Assembly: GCF_024298965.1 (NCBI RefSeq)
Contig: NZ_CP085193.1
Span: 5,084,001-5,148,000, forward strand
Length of the DNA: 64,000 nucleotides
Source of the DNA: Streptomyces rapamycinicus NRRL 5491
GTDB taxonomy: Bacteria; Actinomycetota; Actinomycetes; Streptomycetales; Streptomycetaceae
Direction: 5' to 3'
Every line of letters begins with the position of its first letter. The first letter of the stretch is position 1. The notes under the pieces were generated by a model, which had not been told where the DNA came from, did no database searches, and was given only the letters and a program-made list of their open reading frames with translations. Below, one piece after another: positions 33,289-42,432 of this stretch. The translations under genes were made by a program, and so were the position numbers.

Positions 33289-34443
33289 ATGGCCGACCGC
33301 TCCCCCGAGAAGTCCTCACCCGTCTATGTGATCGGCGGTGGACCGGGCGGACTCGCCGCCGCTGCCGCGCTCAGCCACCGCGGGATCCGCGCCGTCGTCC
33401 TGGAGAAGTCCGACGCGGTCGCCGCGTCCTGGCGGAACCACTACGACCGGCTGCATCTGCACACCACGCGCAGACTCTCCGCGCTCCCCGGGCTGCCGAT
33501 CCCCCGGTCCTACGGACGGTGGGTCGGGCGCGACGACGTGGTGCGCTATCTGGAGCGCTATGCCGAGCACCACCGGCTGGACATCGTCACGGGGGTCGAG
33601 GTCTCCCGCATCGACCGGTCGTCCGACGACACGGAGTGGGTGCTGCGCGCCACGGGCGGCCGTGCGCTGCCCTCGCCCGTGGTCGTCGTCGCCACGGGCT
33701 TCAACCACACCCCACGGCTGCCGGACTGGCCGGGCCGCGCCGGCTACACCGGCGAGCTGCTGCACGCCGCCCACTACCGCAACGCCCGCCCCTTCGAGGG
33801 CCGCGACGTCCTGGTGGTCGGCGTCGGCAACACCGGCGCCGAGATCGCGGTCGACCTGATCGAGGGCGGCGCGGCCCGAGTGCGGCTGGCGATCCGCACC
33901 GTGCCGCACATCCTGCGCCGCTCGACGGCCGGGTGGCCCGCACAGGCCACCGGCATCCTGGTGCGCAGGCTGCCGCGGCGCGCGGTGGACCGGGCGGCGC
34001 GGGTGATGTGCCGGGTGAGCATGCCGGATCTGACCGAGCACGGCCTGCCCTGGCCCGACACCGGGCTCTACACCCGCGTACGGGAGGGCGCGATCCCGGT
34101 TCAGGACGTGGGGCTGGTCGACGCGGTGCGGGCGGGACGGGTGGAAGTGGTCTCGGCGGTGGACTCCTTCGATTCGGACAAGGTGATCCTGGCCGATGGC
34201 TCGCGGATCAGCCCCGAGGTGGTGATCGCCGCGACCGGCTACCGGCGCGGCCTGGAGGAACTGGTCGGCCATCTGGGCGTGCTCGACGACCGCGGCCGCC
34301 CCCTCCCGCACGGCCGACGGACCCTGAAGGGCGCGCCGGGGCTGCACTTCACCGGCTATACGAACCCGATCAGCGGGATGCTGCGCGAGCTGGCCATCGA
34401 CGCCCGGAAGATCGCCAAGACGGTCGCCCGCACGACGGCGTGA
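33289..34443 (+). CDS. flavin-containing monooxygenase-like NAD(P)/FAD protein
   Basis: The 384-residue protein has an FAD-binding motif GGGPGGLAAAAALSHRG near residue 14, GFNHTPRLPDWPG in the middle and a second dinucleotide motif GVGNTGAEIAVDLIEGG, as in flavin-containing or Baeyer-Villiger-type monooxygenases, but it is shorter than typical Baeyer-Villiger enzymes (about 500). The ATG at 33289 lies six bases after TACGCT with no ribosome-binding site, so the start may be leaderless; an in-frame TTG at 33250 is the alternative. The neighbouring flavin reductase could supply electrons only if this were a two-component enzyme, which the NAD(P) motif argues against. Confidence 0.8.
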   Translation: MADRSPEKSSPVYVIGGGPGGLAAAAALSHRGIRAVVLEKSDAVAASWRNHYDRLHLHTTRRLSALPGLPIPRSYGRWVGRDDVVRYLERYAEHHRLDIVTGVEVSRIDRSSDDTEWVLRATGGRALPSPVVVVATGFNHTPRLPDWPGRAGYTGELLHAAHYRNARPFEGRDVLVVGVGNTGAEIAVDLIEGGAARVRLAIRTVPHILRRSTAGWPAQATGILVRRLPRRAVDRAARVMCRVSMPDLTEHGLPWPDTGLYTRVREGAIPVQDVGLVDAVRAGRVEVVSAVDSFDSDKVILADGSRISPEVVIAATGYRRGLEELVGHLGVLDDRGRPLPHGRRTLKGAPGLHFTGYTNPISGMLRELAIDARKIAKTVARTTA

Positions 34444-34515
34444 CGGCGGGGCGGGGCGGGCCGCGATTCCACCGGCCCCGTCGTCACCCTGCGTGTTCCC
34501 TGCTCCCCGAGCATT

Positions 34516-34532
34516 CCTGACAGGCCGTCAGT
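34516..34532. promoter_or_regulatory. 17-bp regulon palindrome, site 8
   Basis: CCTGACA-GGC-CGTCAGT has a TGAC...GTCA core but two outer mismatches. A weaker TGAC-N5-GTCA copy lies at 34558-34570. Both sit 80-135 bp upstream of the acyl-CoA synthetase gene. Confidence 0.55.
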
Positions 34533-34649
34533 TCAGTAACCTGACTACTGGGTAATGTGACTTGGCGTCAGTTTTGCTGCGGCGGCCGACGCCGAATCCC
34601 CTGGTCACGTACCCGGTTATTGGCCAACGAGCAGGAGTGGCGGATACCG

Positions 34650-36899
34650 ATGCTTGGATCGACCTACGGCACCCTGACCACCAACTCCCGTCATGCCCGC
34701 GCCGTCGCCTGCGGTCAGGCCCCCGGCCCCGCCGTGCATGTCCACAGCAGGGCCGCGGCGGGCGGGACCGCCGAAGGCGTGGACGACGTGGACGTCAGCG
34801 GGCGCCCGCTGACGTCCGCCGTCCCCGATCTGGACCGCTTCTTCCATCCCGAGTCGGTGGCCCTCATCGGCGCCTCCGACGCTGACGGCCGCCCCAACAC
34901 CGGTATCACCCGCCAGCTCCTGGCCTGGGCCGAACGCGTCGGCGCCCGGTTGCACCCCGTGCATCCCTCCCGTCCCGCCGTCTTCGGCATTCCGTGCGTA
35001 CCGTCCGTGGCCGCGCTGCCCGAACCCGTCGACCTCGCCGTCCTCCTCGTCCGCGACCCGCTCCCGGTGATCGAGGAACTCGACGGGAGCAAGGTGAGGT
35101 TCGCCGTCGTCTTCGCTTCCGGCTTCGCCGAGACCGGCCCCGAGGGCGCCGCCGCGCAGGCCCGGCTGGCCGCCGCGGCCCGCGGCGCCGGGCTGCGGCT
35201 GCTCGGCCCCAACACCAACCTCAACGCCTTCGAGAAGTTCCGCGACGACCTCGACGGGCCCGCCATCGCCCTCATCACCCAGTCAGGCCACCAGGGCCGC
35301 CCGGTCTTCAGCCTCCAGGAGCTCGGCATCCGGCTCAGCCACTGGGCCCCGACCGGCAACGAGGCCGATCTGGAGACCTCCGACTTCATCTCCTACTTCG
35401 CCACCCGGCCCGAGGTCGGCGCCATCGCCCTGTACGCGGAGGGGCTGAAGGACGGCCGCGGCTTCCTCCTCGCCGCCGACCGGGCCGCCCGCGCCAAGGT
35501 GCCCGTCGTCGCCGTGAAGGTCGGCCGCACCGAGACCGGCGCCCGCACGGCCGCCTCCCACACCGGCAAGCTGACCGGCTCGGACGCGGCGGTGGACGCG
35601 GCCATGCGGCAGTTCGGCGTGATCCGCGTGGACGGCCTGGACGAGCTGCAGGACACGGCGGCGCTGCTCGCCCGCGCCCGCCCGCCGCTCGCCGAGGGCG
35701 TCGTGGTGTATTCGATCTCCGGGGGCACCGGGGCCCACTTCTCCGACCTCGCCACCGCGGCGGGCCTCACCCTGCCCGCCCTCTCCCCCGAGAAGCAGAC
35801 CGAGCTCCACCAGTGGATACCCGACGATCTCAGCGTCGCCAACCCGGTGGACAACGGCGGCCACCCGGTCGGCGACTGGCGCGGCCGGAAGATCATCGAC
35901 GCGATCCTCGCCGATCCCTCCGTGGGCGTGCTGATCTGCCCGATCACCGGCCCCTTCCCGCCCATGAGCGACAAGCTGGCGCAGGACCTGGTGGACGCGG
36001 CGGAGCAGACGGACAAGCTCGTGTGCGTGGTGTGGGGCTCGCCGGTCGGCACCGAGGACGCCTACCGCACCACCCTGCTGGGCTCCTCCCGCGTGGCCAC
36101 CTTCCGGACGTTCGCCAACTGCATCACCGCCGTGCGCGCCTATCTCGGGCACCACCGCTTCACCGCCTCCTACCGCTCCCCGTTCGAGGACGCCCCGCGC
36201 ACGCCGTCGCCCTCCCTGCGCAAGGTGCGCGATCTGCTGCGCCCAGGAGACCGCCTGAGCGAGCACGCGGCGAAACAGCTGCTGCGGGCGTACGGCATCC
36301 GGGTGCCGCGCGAGCAGCTGGTGACCAGCGCGGCCGCGGCCGTCCGCGCCGCCGGTCTGGTGGGCTACCCCGTGGTCATGAAGGCGTCCGCCCCGCAGCT
36401 CGCCCACAAGACCGAGCTGGGGCTGGTCCGGCTGGGGCTGACCTCGGCCAGCCAGGTCCGCGACACCTACCGGGAGCTCACCGACATCGCCCGCTACGAA
36501 GGCGTCGAGCTGGACGGGGTGCTGGTCTGCCAGATGGTCGAGCGCGGGGTGGAGATGGTGGTCGGCATGAGCCAGGACCCCCTCTTCGGCCCGACCGTGA
36601 CCGTCGGTATAGGGGGCGTGCTCGTCGAGGTCCTCCGTGACGCTGCCATAGGCATCCCCCCGTTCGGCGAGGACCAGGCGCGCGCGATGCTCGCCGAACT
36701 GCGCGGCCGCGCCCTCCTCGACGGTGTGCGCGGCGCTCCCCCCGCCGATGTGGACGCGCTCGTGGAGGTCGTGCTGCGGGTCCAGCGCATGGCCCTGGAG
36801 CTCGGGGACCACCTCGCCGAACTGGACGTCAATCCGCTGATGGTGCTGGAACGTGGCCAAGGTGCCGTGGCACTGGACGCCCTGGCGATCTGCCGCTGA
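34650..36899 (+). CDS. acetate--CoA ligase (ADP-forming) family protein
   Basis: The 749-residue product is a fused-domain NDP-forming acyl-CoA synthetase. The CoA-binding domain begins after ~65 residues (VALIGASDADGRPNTG). Then come the flavodoxin-like ligase domains (TQSGHQGRPVFSL, SHTGKLTGSDAAVDAAM with the phosphohistidine-region signature) and the ATP-grasp domain (YPVVMKASAPQLAHKTELGLVRLGL). It would interconvert an acyl-CoA, ADP and phosphate with acid and ATP, or activate an acid. The ATG at 34650 is chosen; aggag lies 12 bases upstream. The frame is open back to 34557. It starts a three-gene unit with a crotonase and a flavin reductase. Confidence 0.85.
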   Translation: MLGSTYGTLTTNSRHARAVACGQAPGPAVHVHSRAAAGGTAEGVDDVDVSGRPLTSAVPDLDRFFHPESVALIGASDADGRPNTGITRQLLAWAERVGARLHPVHPSRPAVFGIPCVPSVAALPEPVDLAVLLVRDPLPVIEELDGSKVRFAVVFASGFAETGPEGAAAQARLAAAARGAGLRLLGPNTNLNAFEKFRDDLDGPAIALITQSGHQGRPVFSLQELGIRLSHWAPTGNEADLETSDFISYFATRPEVGAIALYAEGLKDGRGFLLAADRAARAKVPVVAVKVGRTETGARTAASHTGKLTGSDAAVDAAMRQFGVIRVDGLDELQDTAALLARARPPLAEGVVVYSISGGTGAHFSDLATAAGLTLPALSPEKQTELHQWIPDDLSVANPVDNGGHPVGDWRGRKIIDAILADPSVGVLICPITGPFPPMSDKLAQDLVDAAEQTDKLVCVVWGSPVGTEDAYRTTLLGSSRVATFRTFANCITAVRAYLGHHRFTASYRSPFEDAPRTPSPSLRKVRDLLRPGDRLSEHAAKQLLRAYGIRVPREQLVTSAAAAVRAAGLVGYPVVMKASAPQLAHKTELGLVRLGLTSASQVRDTYRELTDIARYEGVELDGVLVCQMVERGVEMVVGMSQDPLFGPTVTVGIGGVLVEVLRDAAIGIPPFGEDQARAMLAELRGRALLDGVRGAPPADVDALVEVVLRVQRMALELGDHLAELDVNPLMVLERGQGAVALDALAICR

Positions 36900-36915
36900 C
36901 GCATGGAGCGTTGCC

Positions 36916-37731
36916 ATGACCTCTGCCCCCCTTGAAGATTCCCGTGACTCCGTTCTACGGCACACCACTGACAACGGGGTCTCGTGGATCACGCTCAACC
37001 GCCCAGCGGCGATGAACGCCATCACCCCCGACCAGCGAGAACACCTGATTTCGCTGCTGGATCACGCCTCCTCGGACCCGGCCGTCCGGGCCGTCGTGCT
37101 CACCGCCACCGGCAAGGGCTTCTGCGCGGGAGCGGATCTGCGCGGCACATCCGACGGGACGGAACGGGTCGCGGGCGATGTCGCCCGGCTGATCCGCGGC
37201 GGAGCGCAGCGGCTCATCGCCGCCGTCCTCGACTGCGAGAAGCCGGTGATCGCCGCAGTCAACGGCACCGCCGCCGGGCTCGGCGCCCATCTCGCCCTCG
37301 CCTGCGATCTGGTGCTGGCCGCCGAATCGGCCGTCTTCATCGAGGTGTTCATCCGCCGCGGCCTGGTCCCCGACGGGGGCGGTGCGTATCTCCTCCCCCG
37401 GCTGATCGGCCCGCAGCGCGCGAAGGAGCTGATGTTCTTCGGCGACGCGCTGCCCGCCGCCGAGGCCGAGCGGCTGGGGCTGGTCAACCGGGTGATCCCG
37501 GACGACGACCTGGCCAAGACCGCCCGCGCCTGGGCAGAGCGGCTCGCCGCGGGTCCCACCCGCGCCCTGGCCCTCACCAAGGCGCTGGTGAACGCCTCCC
37601 TGGAGGCCGACCGACCGGCCGCGTTCGCCGCCGAGGCGGCGGCGCAGGAGATCAACATGAGCACGGCCGACGCTCAGGAGGGCGTCCGCGCCTTCATCGA
37701 GCGCCGGCCGCCCGGGTACCTGGGTCGCTGA
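36916..37731 (+). CDS. enoyl-CoA hydratase/isomerase family protein
   Basis: The 271-residue crotonase-fold protein has the oxyanion motifs GKGFCAGADLRG and AVNGTAAGLGAHLALACDLVLA. In FIEVFIRRGLVPDGGGAYLLP the glutamate equivalent to Glu144 of the rat hydratase is plausible, while the second acidic site is aspartate. ATG 36916 follows ggag by seven bases, 16 bp after the synthetase stop, so the genes are co-transcribed. Confidence 0.85.
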   Translation: MTSAPLEDSRDSVLRHTTDNGVSWITLNRPAAMNAITPDQREHLISLLDHASSDPAVRAVVLTATGKGFCAGADLRGTSDGTERVAGDVARLIRGGAQRLIAAVLDCEKPVIAAVNGTAAGLGAHLALACDLVLAAESAVFIEVFIRRGLVPDGGGAYLLPRLIGPQRAKELMFFGDALPAAEAERLGLVNRVIPDDDLAKTARAWAERLAAGPTRALALTKALVNASLEADRPAAFAAEAAAQEINMSTADAQEGVRAFIERRPPGYLGR

Positions 37732-37844
37732 GGGCGTTGAGACCGCTGAGGACGCTGAGGAACCGCGCCGTCAGGGGAACCCGGGCAGCGAGGCAGAACC
37801 CGAATAAGCGAGAAACCCGAGCAAGCGAGAAAGGGGGACGGGCC

Positions 37845-38480
37845 ATGATGGGACACGCCGGTATGGCCGCCACCGCCGTCCGCTACCTCCGGGCGGTCGG
37901 CTCGCCGACCGCCTCCGTACGACCGGTCGACCCGCTGCCCCCGCCGGAGCTGCGCTGTGTGCGCGCCGATGAGCGGCCGCCGGTCGACCCGGCCGAATTC
38001 CGCCATGTGCTGGGCCACTTCGCCAGCGGGGTCACCGTGATCGCCACCGTCGACGAGAACGGACCGGCCGGCTTCGCCTGCCAGTCCTTCGCCTCGCTGT
38101 CCCTGGACCCGCCGCTGGTCGCCTTCATGGTGGCCCGCACCTCCACGACCTGGCCGCGCATCGCCCGCGCGGGCGTTTTCTGCGTCAATGTCCTGGGCGC
38201 GCACCAGGGCGAGCTGTGCCGCTCCTTCGCGGTCAGCGGCTCCCGGCGCCCCGACAAATTCGCGGGCGTCCGCTACGAGGCGTCCCCGGTCACCGGCTCA
38301 CCGCGGCTCGCGGAGGTCCCGGCGTGGATCGACTGCGCGATCCACGCCGTGCACACGGGAGGTGACCATCTGGTCGTGGTGGGCCGCGTCCGGGCGCTGG
38401 GCACGGACGAGCCCGCGGCGCGATCGGGGCCGCTGCTCTTCCACCGCGGCTCCTTCGGGGAGTTCACGGCGCTTCTCTGA
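37845..38480 (+). CDS. flavin reductase family protein
   Basis: The 211-residue product has the FMN-binding split barrel. After a ~45-residue N-terminal extension, FRHVLGHFASGVTVIATVDENGPAGFACQSFASLSLDPPLVAFMVARTSTTWP is the family hallmark, then FCVNVLGAHQGELCRSFAVSG. Such reductases feed FMNH2/FADH2 to monooxygenases (HpaC/HsaB type). It is 114 bp downstream of the crotonase. The intervening bases are GAGG/CTGAGG-rich and carry no gene. ATG 37845 follows aaggggg. Confidence 0.85.
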   Translation: MMGHAGMAATAVRYLRAVGSPTASVRPVDPLPPPELRCVRADERPPVDPAEFRHVLGHFASGVTVIATVDENGPAGFACQSFASLSLDPPLVAFMVARTSTTWPRIARAGVFCVNVLGAHQGELCRSFAVSGSRRPDKFAGVRYEASPVTGSPRLAEVPAWIDCAIHAVHTGGDHLVVVGRVRALGTDEPAARSGPLLFHRGSFGEFTALL

Positions 38481-38513
38481 GGCCGCCCGTTCGCACAAGC
38501 CCGGGCGGCCCCA

Positions 38514-38660
38514 CGGGGTGTCCGGCGCGTTCCCCTCCCTGCCCCTTCCCGCGGCATCCATATGCGGCTCCGCCGCATGGCAGGGGCTCCGCTCCAGACC
38601 CCGGGGCCTGGGGCGGAGCCCCGGTTGAGGGAAGGGACGGGGAGGGGAACAGCCCGCGCA
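38514..38660. repeat. intergenic inverted-repeat element, copy B
   Basis: Arms of 22 bp (38529-38550 and 38629-38650, 20 of 22 paired; GTTCCCCTCCCTGCCCCTTC on the left) enclose about 78 bp with ggctccgccgcatgg, ggggctccgc and ggggcggagccccggttgag. It is the short form of the element at 5216. It lies between convergent genes and may terminate both. Confidence 0.75.
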
Positions 38661-38682
38661 GGCGCCAAGATCCGTCGGCCCC

Positions 38683-40071
38683 CTACGCCGTCGCCGACGC
38701 GGTCTTCGCGTCCGGGGCACGCTGGATGACCAGCGACATCAGCGCGGCGATCGCGCACAGCGCCCCCGCGCCGTACCAGACCAGGTCGTACGAGCCGAAG
38801 GCGTCCCGCGCCGCGCCGCCCACGAAGGCCACGACCCCGGCCCCCACCTGGTGAGAGGCGAGTACCCAGCCGAAGACGATCGCGCTGTCCTCCCCGTACT
38901 GCTCCCGGCACAGCGCCATCGTCGGCGGGACCGTGGCGACCCAGTCGAGACCGTAGAACACGATGAAGAAGAGCATCGGCGGATGGACCGCGTCGTCCAG
39001 CAGGATCGGCAGGAACATCAGGGAGATCCCGCGCAGCGCGTAGTACACGGCCAGCAGCCGTCGCGCGTCGAAGCGGTCGGTGAACCAGCCGGAGGCCACG
39101 GTCCCCACGATGTCGAAGACGCCGATGACGGCGAGCAGGCTCGCGGCGGCCGTCACCGGCATGCCGTGATCATGCGCGGCGGGCACGAAGTGGGTCTTGA
39201 CGAGGCCGTTCGTGGAGGCGCCGCAGATCGCGAAGGCGCCCGCGAGCAGCCAGAAGGAGCCGGTGCGCGAGGCCGAGGCGAGGGCCTTGACGGCCCGCCG
39301 GGCCGCGCCGCGCCGGGGGGCGGGCCGCGGGGCGGGCGGCCCGTCGGCGCCGTACGCGGCGAGGCCCACGTCCGAGGGGTAGTCGCGCAGCAGCAGCCAG
39401 ACGAGGGGGACGATCGCCAGCGCGGCGACCGAGACGGTGATCGCGGCGGGCCGCCAGTCGTGCCGTTCGACGATCCAGGAGAGCAGCGGGAGAAAGATCA
39501 GCTGCCCGGAGGCCCCGCCCGCCGTGAGCATGCCGGTGACCAGCCCGCGCCGGGCCACGAACCACCGGTTGGTCACGGTCGCCGCGAAGGCCAGCGCCAT
39601 GGAGCCGCTGCCGAGGCCGACCAGCACACCCCAGCACAGGATGAGCTGCCAGGGCTCGCTCATGAAGACCGTAAGGCCGCCTCCGGCCGCGATGACGACG
39701 AGCGCGGCCGCGACGACCTTACGGATGCCGAAGCGATCCATCAGGGCGGCGGCGAAGGGCGCGGTGAGCCCGTAAAGGGCGAGGTTGACGGAGACCGCGA
39801 ACCCGATCGTGCCGCGCGACCAGCCGAACTCCTCGTGGAGCGGATCGATGAGCAGACCCGGCAGGGAGGCGAATCCGGCCGCGCCGATGATCGTCACAAA
39901 GGCGATGGCGGCGACCGACCAGGCGCGGTGCGGTAGCCGCAGGAGGGCCCGTCGTGCGGGCTGTTCCGGCTGTTCGTCCTGTTCGGGGGCTTCGGAGAGC
40001 TCGGTCGTCTGCGTCACCGGACCAGCATCGGGCAGCGGGTCGGCACGGGCGAGTGGCCCAAAGGACAGCAT
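38683..40071 (-). CDS. MFS transporter
   Basis: The 462-residue protein has about twelve hydrophobic segments, a basic/Pro central loop (GPPAPRPAPRRGAARRAVK, residues ~250-275), and an early MDRFGIRK motif of the MFS A-loop. It resembles monocarboxylate/oxalate-type MFS carriers (FGWSRGTIGFAVSVNLALYG). The ATG at 40071 is provisional: only TAGCGA directly precedes it, and GTG 40017 (VTQTTELSEAPE) is the alternative. It is divergent from the GlxA regulator, which may control it. Confidence 0.85.
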   Translation of the reverse strand: MLSFGPLARADPLPDAGPVTQTTELSEAPEQDEQPEQPARRALLRLPHRAWSVAAIAFVTIIGAAGFASLPGLLIDPLHEEFGWSRGTIGFAVSVNLALYGLTAPFAAALMDRFGIRKVVAAALVVIAAGGGLTVFMSEPWQLILCWGVLVGLGSGSMALAFAATVTNRWFVARRGLVTGMLTAGGASGQLIFLPLLSWIVERHDWRPAAITVSVAALAIVPLVWLLLRDYPSDVGLAAYGADGPPAPRPAPRRGAARRAVKALASASRTGSFWLLAGAFAICGASTNGLVKTHFVPAAHDHGMPVTAAASLLAVIGVFDIVGTVASGWFTDRFDARRLLAVYYALRGISLMFLPILLDDAVHPPMLFFIVFYGLDWVATVPPTMALCREQYGEDSAIVFGWVLASHQVGAGVVAFVGGAARDAFGSYDLVWYGAGALCAIAALMSLVIQRAPDAKTASATA

Positions 40072-40083
40072 TCGCTAGGATCG

Positions 40084-40109
40084 GGCCACGGCCCTTTCTG
40101 GCCGTGGCC
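40084..40109. promoter_or_regulatory. inverted repeat in the MFS/GlxA divergent promoter
   Basis: GGCCACGGCC-CTTTCT-GGCCGTGGCC is a perfect 10-bp inverted repeat in the 57-bp gap between the two divergent starts. It fits an operator for the adjacent GlxA-type regulator, or a hairpin in its leader. Confidence 0.55.
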
Positions 40110-40128
40110 GAACGACGGGAGGCCGGAA

Positions 40129-41178
40129 GTGTCCCAGCCCCAACCCCAACCCCATTCCCCGCCCTGGACCGCCGACGCGCACCATCGCGTCGCCGTCCTC
40201 GCCCTCCCTGGCGTGATCCCCTTCGAGCTGGGCATTCCGTACCGGATCTTCGGCAAGGCCCGCTCCGCCGACCGCCGGCGGCTGTACGAGGTGGTCACCT
40301 GCACCCCCGAGCCCGGTCTGGTGCCCACGGACGCCGACTTCCCGATCGCCGTGGCGCAGGGCCCGGAGGTCCTCGCCGAGGCCGACACCATCGTGGTGCC
40401 CGCCTCGTACGAACTCGGCCCGGTCCACGAGGAGGGCCGGATGACCGAGCCGCTCGGCGCCGCGCTTGCCCATGCCCGGCCGGGCGTGCGCTGGGTGTCC
40501 ATCTGCACCGGTTCGTTCGTGCTCGCCGCCGCCGGGCTTCTCGACGGCCGCCCGGCCACCACCCATTGGTCCAGCGTCGACCACTTCCAGCGCCTCTTCC
40601 CGACCGTCAAGGTCGATCCGAACGTGCTGTTCGTGGACGACGGCGATGTGCTCACCTCGGCCGGTGTCGCCTCGGGGCTCGACCTGTGCCTGCATCTGGT
40701 GCGGCGCGACCACGGCACGGCCGTCGCCAACGACGTGGCCCGGCGCAGCCTGGTGCCGCCCCACCGCGACGGCGGCCAGGCCCAGTACATTCCGCGCCCG
40801 CTGCCCGAGGCCCAACAGGCCACCACGACGACGGCCCGCGCCTGGGCGCTCGGTCGGCTGGACCGGCCCATCTCGCTGCGGGAGCTGGCCGCCCAGGAGG
40901 CGATGAGCGTACGGACGTTCACCCGCCGGTTCCGCGAGGAGGTCGGCGTCAGCCCGGGCCAGTGGCTGACCCAGCAGCGGGTGGAGCGGGCCCGTCATCT
41001 CCTGGAGGGCACCGATCTGTCGGTGGACCAGGTGACGCGCGAGGCCGGTTTCGGCTCCCCCGCGTCCCTGCGCCAGCACTTCCAGACGGCCGTGGGCGTC
41101 TCCCCCACCGCCTACCGCCGCACCTTCCGCGCGGGCGCCGAGGCCGGTACGGCTCCGGGCGCCGACGCCCGCGCGTAA
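40129..41178 (+). CDS. GlxA family transcriptional regulator
   Basis: The 349-residue protein has an N-terminal DJ-1/PfpI-like domain (RVAVLALPGVIPFELGIPYRIFG, and the nucleophile-elbow-like WVSICTGSFVLAAAGLLDGR) and a C-terminal AraC-type DNA-binding domain (about 240-335, RPISLRELAAQEAMSVRTFTRRFREEVGVSPGQWLTQQR and EAGFGSPASLRQHFQTAVGVSPTAYRR). GTG 40129 follows gggagg. It is divergent from the MFS transporter. GlxA-type regulators usually act on nearby transporters and enzymes. Confidence 0.85.
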   Translation: MSQPQPQPHSPPWTADAHHRVAVLALPGVIPFELGIPYRIFGKARSADRRRLYEVVTCTPEPGLVPTDADFPIAVAQGPEVLAEADTIVVPASYELGPVHEEGRMTEPLGAALAHARPGVRWVSICTGSFVLAAAGLLDGRPATTHWSSVDHFQRLFPTVKVDPNVLFVDDGDVLTSAGVASGLDLCLHLVRRDHGTAVANDVARRSLVPPHRDGGQAQYIPRPLPEAQQATTTTARAWALGRLDRPISLRELAAQEAMSVRTFTRRFREEVGVSPGQWLTQQRVERARHLLEGTDLSVDQVTREAGFGSPASLRQHFQTAVGVSPTAYRRTFRAGAEAGTAPGADARA

Positions 41179-41361
41179 AGGCCGCTCAGCCCGTCACGGC
41201 GCGTAAGCCCGCACGGCCGATCCCGCGCCGTCACGGGCCACTCCCGCTCCGTCACGGGGCCGCGCCCGCGCCGTCATGCGGTCGCCTCGGCGCCCTGGAG
41301 CCGCCAGCTGGGAAGGCAGGGCGAACAGTCCTCGTCGCCAGGCGCACCGGACGCCGCCCGT

Positions 41362-42420
41362 TCAGAAGGTGAGCACGGCACGCGCCACCCGGCCGTGGTG
41401 GGCGTCGTCGGCGGCCTTGGCGAAGTCCTCCAAGGGGTAGGTCCTGCTGACGAGTTCGTCCAGCAGCAGCCGCCCCTGCCGGTAGAGGTCCGCGTACAGC
41501 GCGATGTCGGCCTGTGGCCGTGAGGAGCCGTAGCGGCAGCCCAGGATGGACTTGTCCAGGTACATGGAGGACACGCGGAAGGCCGCCTCGGCGTCGGCGG
41601 GCGGCACCCCGAGCAGCACCGCCTGGCCGTGCCGGTCGAGCAGATCGACGGCCTGGCGGATGAGCCGGGTGGAGCCGACGCATTCGAAGGCGTGGTCCGC
41701 ACCGGTCGGCAGGACCTCCGCCACGGCGTCGGCGGAGGGGACGAAGTGGGTGGCGCCGAAGCGCCGGGCCATCGGCTCCTTGGCGGGGTTGGAGTCGACG
41801 GCGACGATCGGGGACGCCCCGGCGATCCGGGCCCCTTGCAGCACATTGAGCCCGATGCCGCCACTGCCGATGACGACGACCGACTCACCGCGGTCCACCT
41901 TGGCGCGGTTGAGCACGGCGCCGACGCCGGTGAGGACGGCACAGCCGATGAGGGCGGCGGCGACGAGCGGAATGTCCTCGGGGATCGGCACCACCTGGAC
42001 GGCGGTGACGAGGGTGCGCTCGGCGAAGGCGGAGTTCGAGGCGAAGTTGTACAGCCGCTCGTCGCCGCGGCGGAACGGCCGGGTCGGCCGGCCGATCGCC
42101 GCGCGGCACATCGTGGGGCGGCCCCGCGCGCAGTCGGCGCAGGTCCCGCAGTTGGCGAGGGTGGAGAGCGCCACATGGTCACCGGGTGCGACATGGGTGA
42201 CGCCCGGCCCGACCTCCTCGACCACGCCCGCGCCCTCGTGGCCGAGGACCACGGGGAGAGGGAAGGGGATGGTGCCGTCGACGACCGACAGATCGCTGTG
42301 GCAGAGCCCGGCGGCGGCGATGCGCACCAGCACCTCGCCGGGGCCGGGGTCGCGCACCTCCAGGTCCTCGACCACGCGCGGCGCGGTGCCGTCGAAGATG
42401 ACGCCTCTCATCCTCATCAC
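41362..42420 (-). CDS. zinc-dependent alcohol dehydrogenase (MDR family)
   Basis: The 352-residue MDR protein has catalytic-zinc ligands in GLCHSDLS and GHEGAGVVEEVG, and the four structural-zinc cysteines in NCGTCADCARGRPTMC. The cofactor motif GSGGIGLNVLQGA follows, with VAVDSNP (aspartate, NAD-type) after it. It is similar to the NDMA/class-III-like alcohol dehydrogenases of actinobacteria. The second methionine (MRGVIFDG, 42411) is an equally good start. It is the fourth gene of the operon starting at 46260, 12 bp after the aldehyde dehydrogenase. Confidence 0.9.
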   Translation of the reverse strand: MMRMRGVIFDGTAPRVVEDLEVRDPGPGEVLVRIAAAGLCHSDLSVVDGTIPFPLPVVLGHEGAGVVEEVGPGVTHVAPGDHVALSTLANCGTCADCARGRPTMCRAAIGRPTRPFRRGDERLYNFASNSAFAERTLVTAVQVVPIPEDIPLVAAALIGCAVLTGVGAVLNRAKVDRGESVVVIGSGGIGLNVLQGARIAGASPIVAVDSNPAKEPMARRFGATHFVPSADAVAEVLPTGADHAFECVGSTRLIRQAVDLLDRHGQAVLLGVPPADAEAAFRVSSMYLDKSILGCRYGSSRPQADIALYADLYRQGRLLLDELVSRTYPLEDFAKAADDAHHGRVARAVLTF

Positions 42421-42432
42421 CCTTCCGGTGTC